From Stratiolaelaps scimitus (Eukaryota > Arthropoda > Arachnida > Mesostigmata > Laelapidae), in contig JABWDB010000001.1 in assembly GCA_019614645.1 (NCBI GenBank), positions 10,647,501-10,711,500 of the forward strand: a stretch of 64,000 nucleotides of DNA. Reading direction: 5' to 3'. The position numbers and the translations under genes are program-made. A model generated the notes under the pieces. It worked only from the letters and a program-made list of their open reading frames with translations, did not search any database and was not told the origin of the DNA. This document shows positions 62,401-64,000 of this stretch, in pieces. Each line of letters starts with the position of its first letter. Position 1 is the stretch's first letter.

Positions 62401-64000
62401 TTTTCAATTGAACGACTGGAAATGAACGTGCTTCGCCCTCGACGACTTCGCGCGGGCAGAGCGACACCACTCGAAGCAGACATTGACACGAAAGGAGCCA
62501 GCAATACATCCATCCATTCGTGGCACATGCGCGAATTGGAAACACCACGAGAACGGGATAGCGAGACGTATGTTCGATCTTTTATTGTTGCGGAACGGCG
62601 ATCGGCGACGATGCCCCCCCCCCCCCCGCCCCACCGATTCGCTCCAGCAGATTTCCATTGTCCGTCACGAATGTACAGATATCGATACGTAGAGGGTACA
62701 CACATGACTTGCCAACTGTCTTATGAACGGCTTTCGCCTCCAACCTAACCTGGCCCTATATCAAGCACTATGGTACGGTTATCAGCGCGGCCAGCTAGTG
62801 GAGCACATTAAATTATCCTGTGCGAAGGCGAAGTTTCCGTAAGCATACGAAGAAACTATTACTGCCACTCCTGCTGTTCCTCTCCAACTATTTTCCATGA
62901 GCTCGACCGCGGACGGTGACCAGGATCGGAAGTGAGAGAGAGAGAGGGAGAGACCTATTGAAAGACCTCACATGAGGGCCTCCCTACTAAATGGGTCTAT
63001 TCGGGCGCAAATGATTACGCTCTGAGCATTGCTACCCAAGCCGCAGTTCATTACGGATACCACGCACTGCTGACGGGCCACGCTAAAATGAAGGTACATC
63101 CACCGACAGACAAGAATGATTGATCGTTAGGCGAGTTTAAAAGGTATCGCATGTATCCAGAAAGCTTAACAGCTACAAAGTTAATTAGGCATTAAATGCA
63201 GCCAATGCTTGAATTGGCGACAACTCAATCACGTGATAAACGGATAACGTCTGCTAAACGTCCACCGATGCCGTCATGTGTCGCTTGTGTACGACTGATC
63301 CAATTATCACAGTCAACCGGTGAGATGTAGCGTCTCTCTAATATTGCCATATGTGCACATTCACTGAAACACTGTCATCCTACGCCACTTTTCGGCTGCA
63401 TCGTTCACCTTGCTATAACCCATACTCGCAACAAGGGTTCGTGAATGCCTCTAAAGGGCCTTCATTAGAATTGGATTTGCTAAATGGATCTGCATTTTAC
63501 GACGTTTTTATTTTGATTCAGATCAATTTGAAGCTGCTTTGGCAACGGGGGATGATAACTGTCCTCTGTGTCAATCTAACATATTATCGTTACTTCATAT
63601 AAAAAAAAATAAACGTCGTTCAGCGACAAACGACACGAGATCCGACTGAGAGCATATCAGCATTAATGCCCCCTAAGCATATGTATCAAGCTGGCGTAGG
63701 CTATAAAATTTGCAAGCAAAATGACAGGTGTTCACTCGAATACTCCTAATAGCGTCCTATATAACATTTATAATTAATCCAACTCAAAATTGGAAGAAAA
63801 ATTTAATTATGCATATTTTTGCAGCTATGCATCTAAACGTTTGCTGTGAATCCCCCAGCCTGCCGACCCATGCTTACCTATGCGCTGGTGCATGGTAGAA
63901 GAAATAATAGAGACACTTGGCGCTGGGCTTCCCTCGGCTTGAAGATCTATTCGGACGATACGGGCCAAGACGGTTGGGCGCAGTTGCCGCGCGTTACTCT
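59441..64000. other. Right end, no supportable gene
   Basis: It contains a G run at 59750-59758, (GTT)n at about 60222-60246, CAG/CTG repeats at 62110-62176 and 62301-62321, and a C run at 62611-62627. At the right edge a - strand open segment (63874-64000) ends at a good splice donor (GTAAGC), but nothing in it is recognisable. Confidence 0.45.
62110..62176. repeat. Facing CAG and CTG tracts
   Basis: A (CAG)n run at 62110-62129 is followed 20-odd bases later by a (CTG)n run at 62152-62176, so the two can pair into a hairpin of about 18 bases. Polyglutamine and polyalanine seen in translations here come from the repeat alone. Confidence 0.85.

Overview
The window reads as nuclear DNA of an arthropod. 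The evidence is GT-AG introns, abundant (AT)n microsatellites, and CR1-like LINE, Ty3/Gypsy and mariner elements around a metazoan pigment-transporter gene. A mite or other chelicerate would fit, but no marker here settles the lineage.

Left part, 1-12.6 kb, + strand: the C-terminal half of one confidently recognised gene, an OCA2 / P-protein (hoepel-type) ion transporter. Eight exons splice in consistent phase into 442 codons plus a stop (exons 92-278, 3021-3157, 3708-3838, 4113-4422, 5065-5218, 5476-5636, 11378-11543, 12510-12594). The N-terminal half lies before base 1. The introns hold short LINE-type 3' tails and microsatellites. Intron 6 is 5.7 kb and has a GC-rich block.

Middle part, 12.6-26.2 kb: a mobile-element nest. 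A young LTR retrotransposon of Gypsy type (16815-20622, - strand) has two 384-bp LTRs with no visible difference and one 893-codon open frame. That frame has Gag, two zinc knuckles and a protease region, then a pol that breaks off at the very start of reverse transcriptase and continues in frame into the integrase C-terminus. Most of RT, all of RNase H and the integrase core are absent, so the copy must be non-autonomous. It landed in the (AT)n tail of an older CR1-like LINE (20623-21610, - strand). Further right are a tRNA-like SINE candidate, two near-perfect hairpins, one anonymous candidate terminal exon and a decayed Gypsy integrase.

Right part, 26-64 kb: mostly non-coding. AT-rich DNA alternates with GC-rich blocks carrying simple repeats. 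A decayed mariner (41098-42205, + strand) with both terminal repeats recognisable and a second CR1-like relic (58337-59440, - strand) stand out. A two-exon candidate small gene on the - strand near 48 kb is the only coding suggestion worth testing there. I found no rRNA, convincing functional tRNA or CRISPR array.
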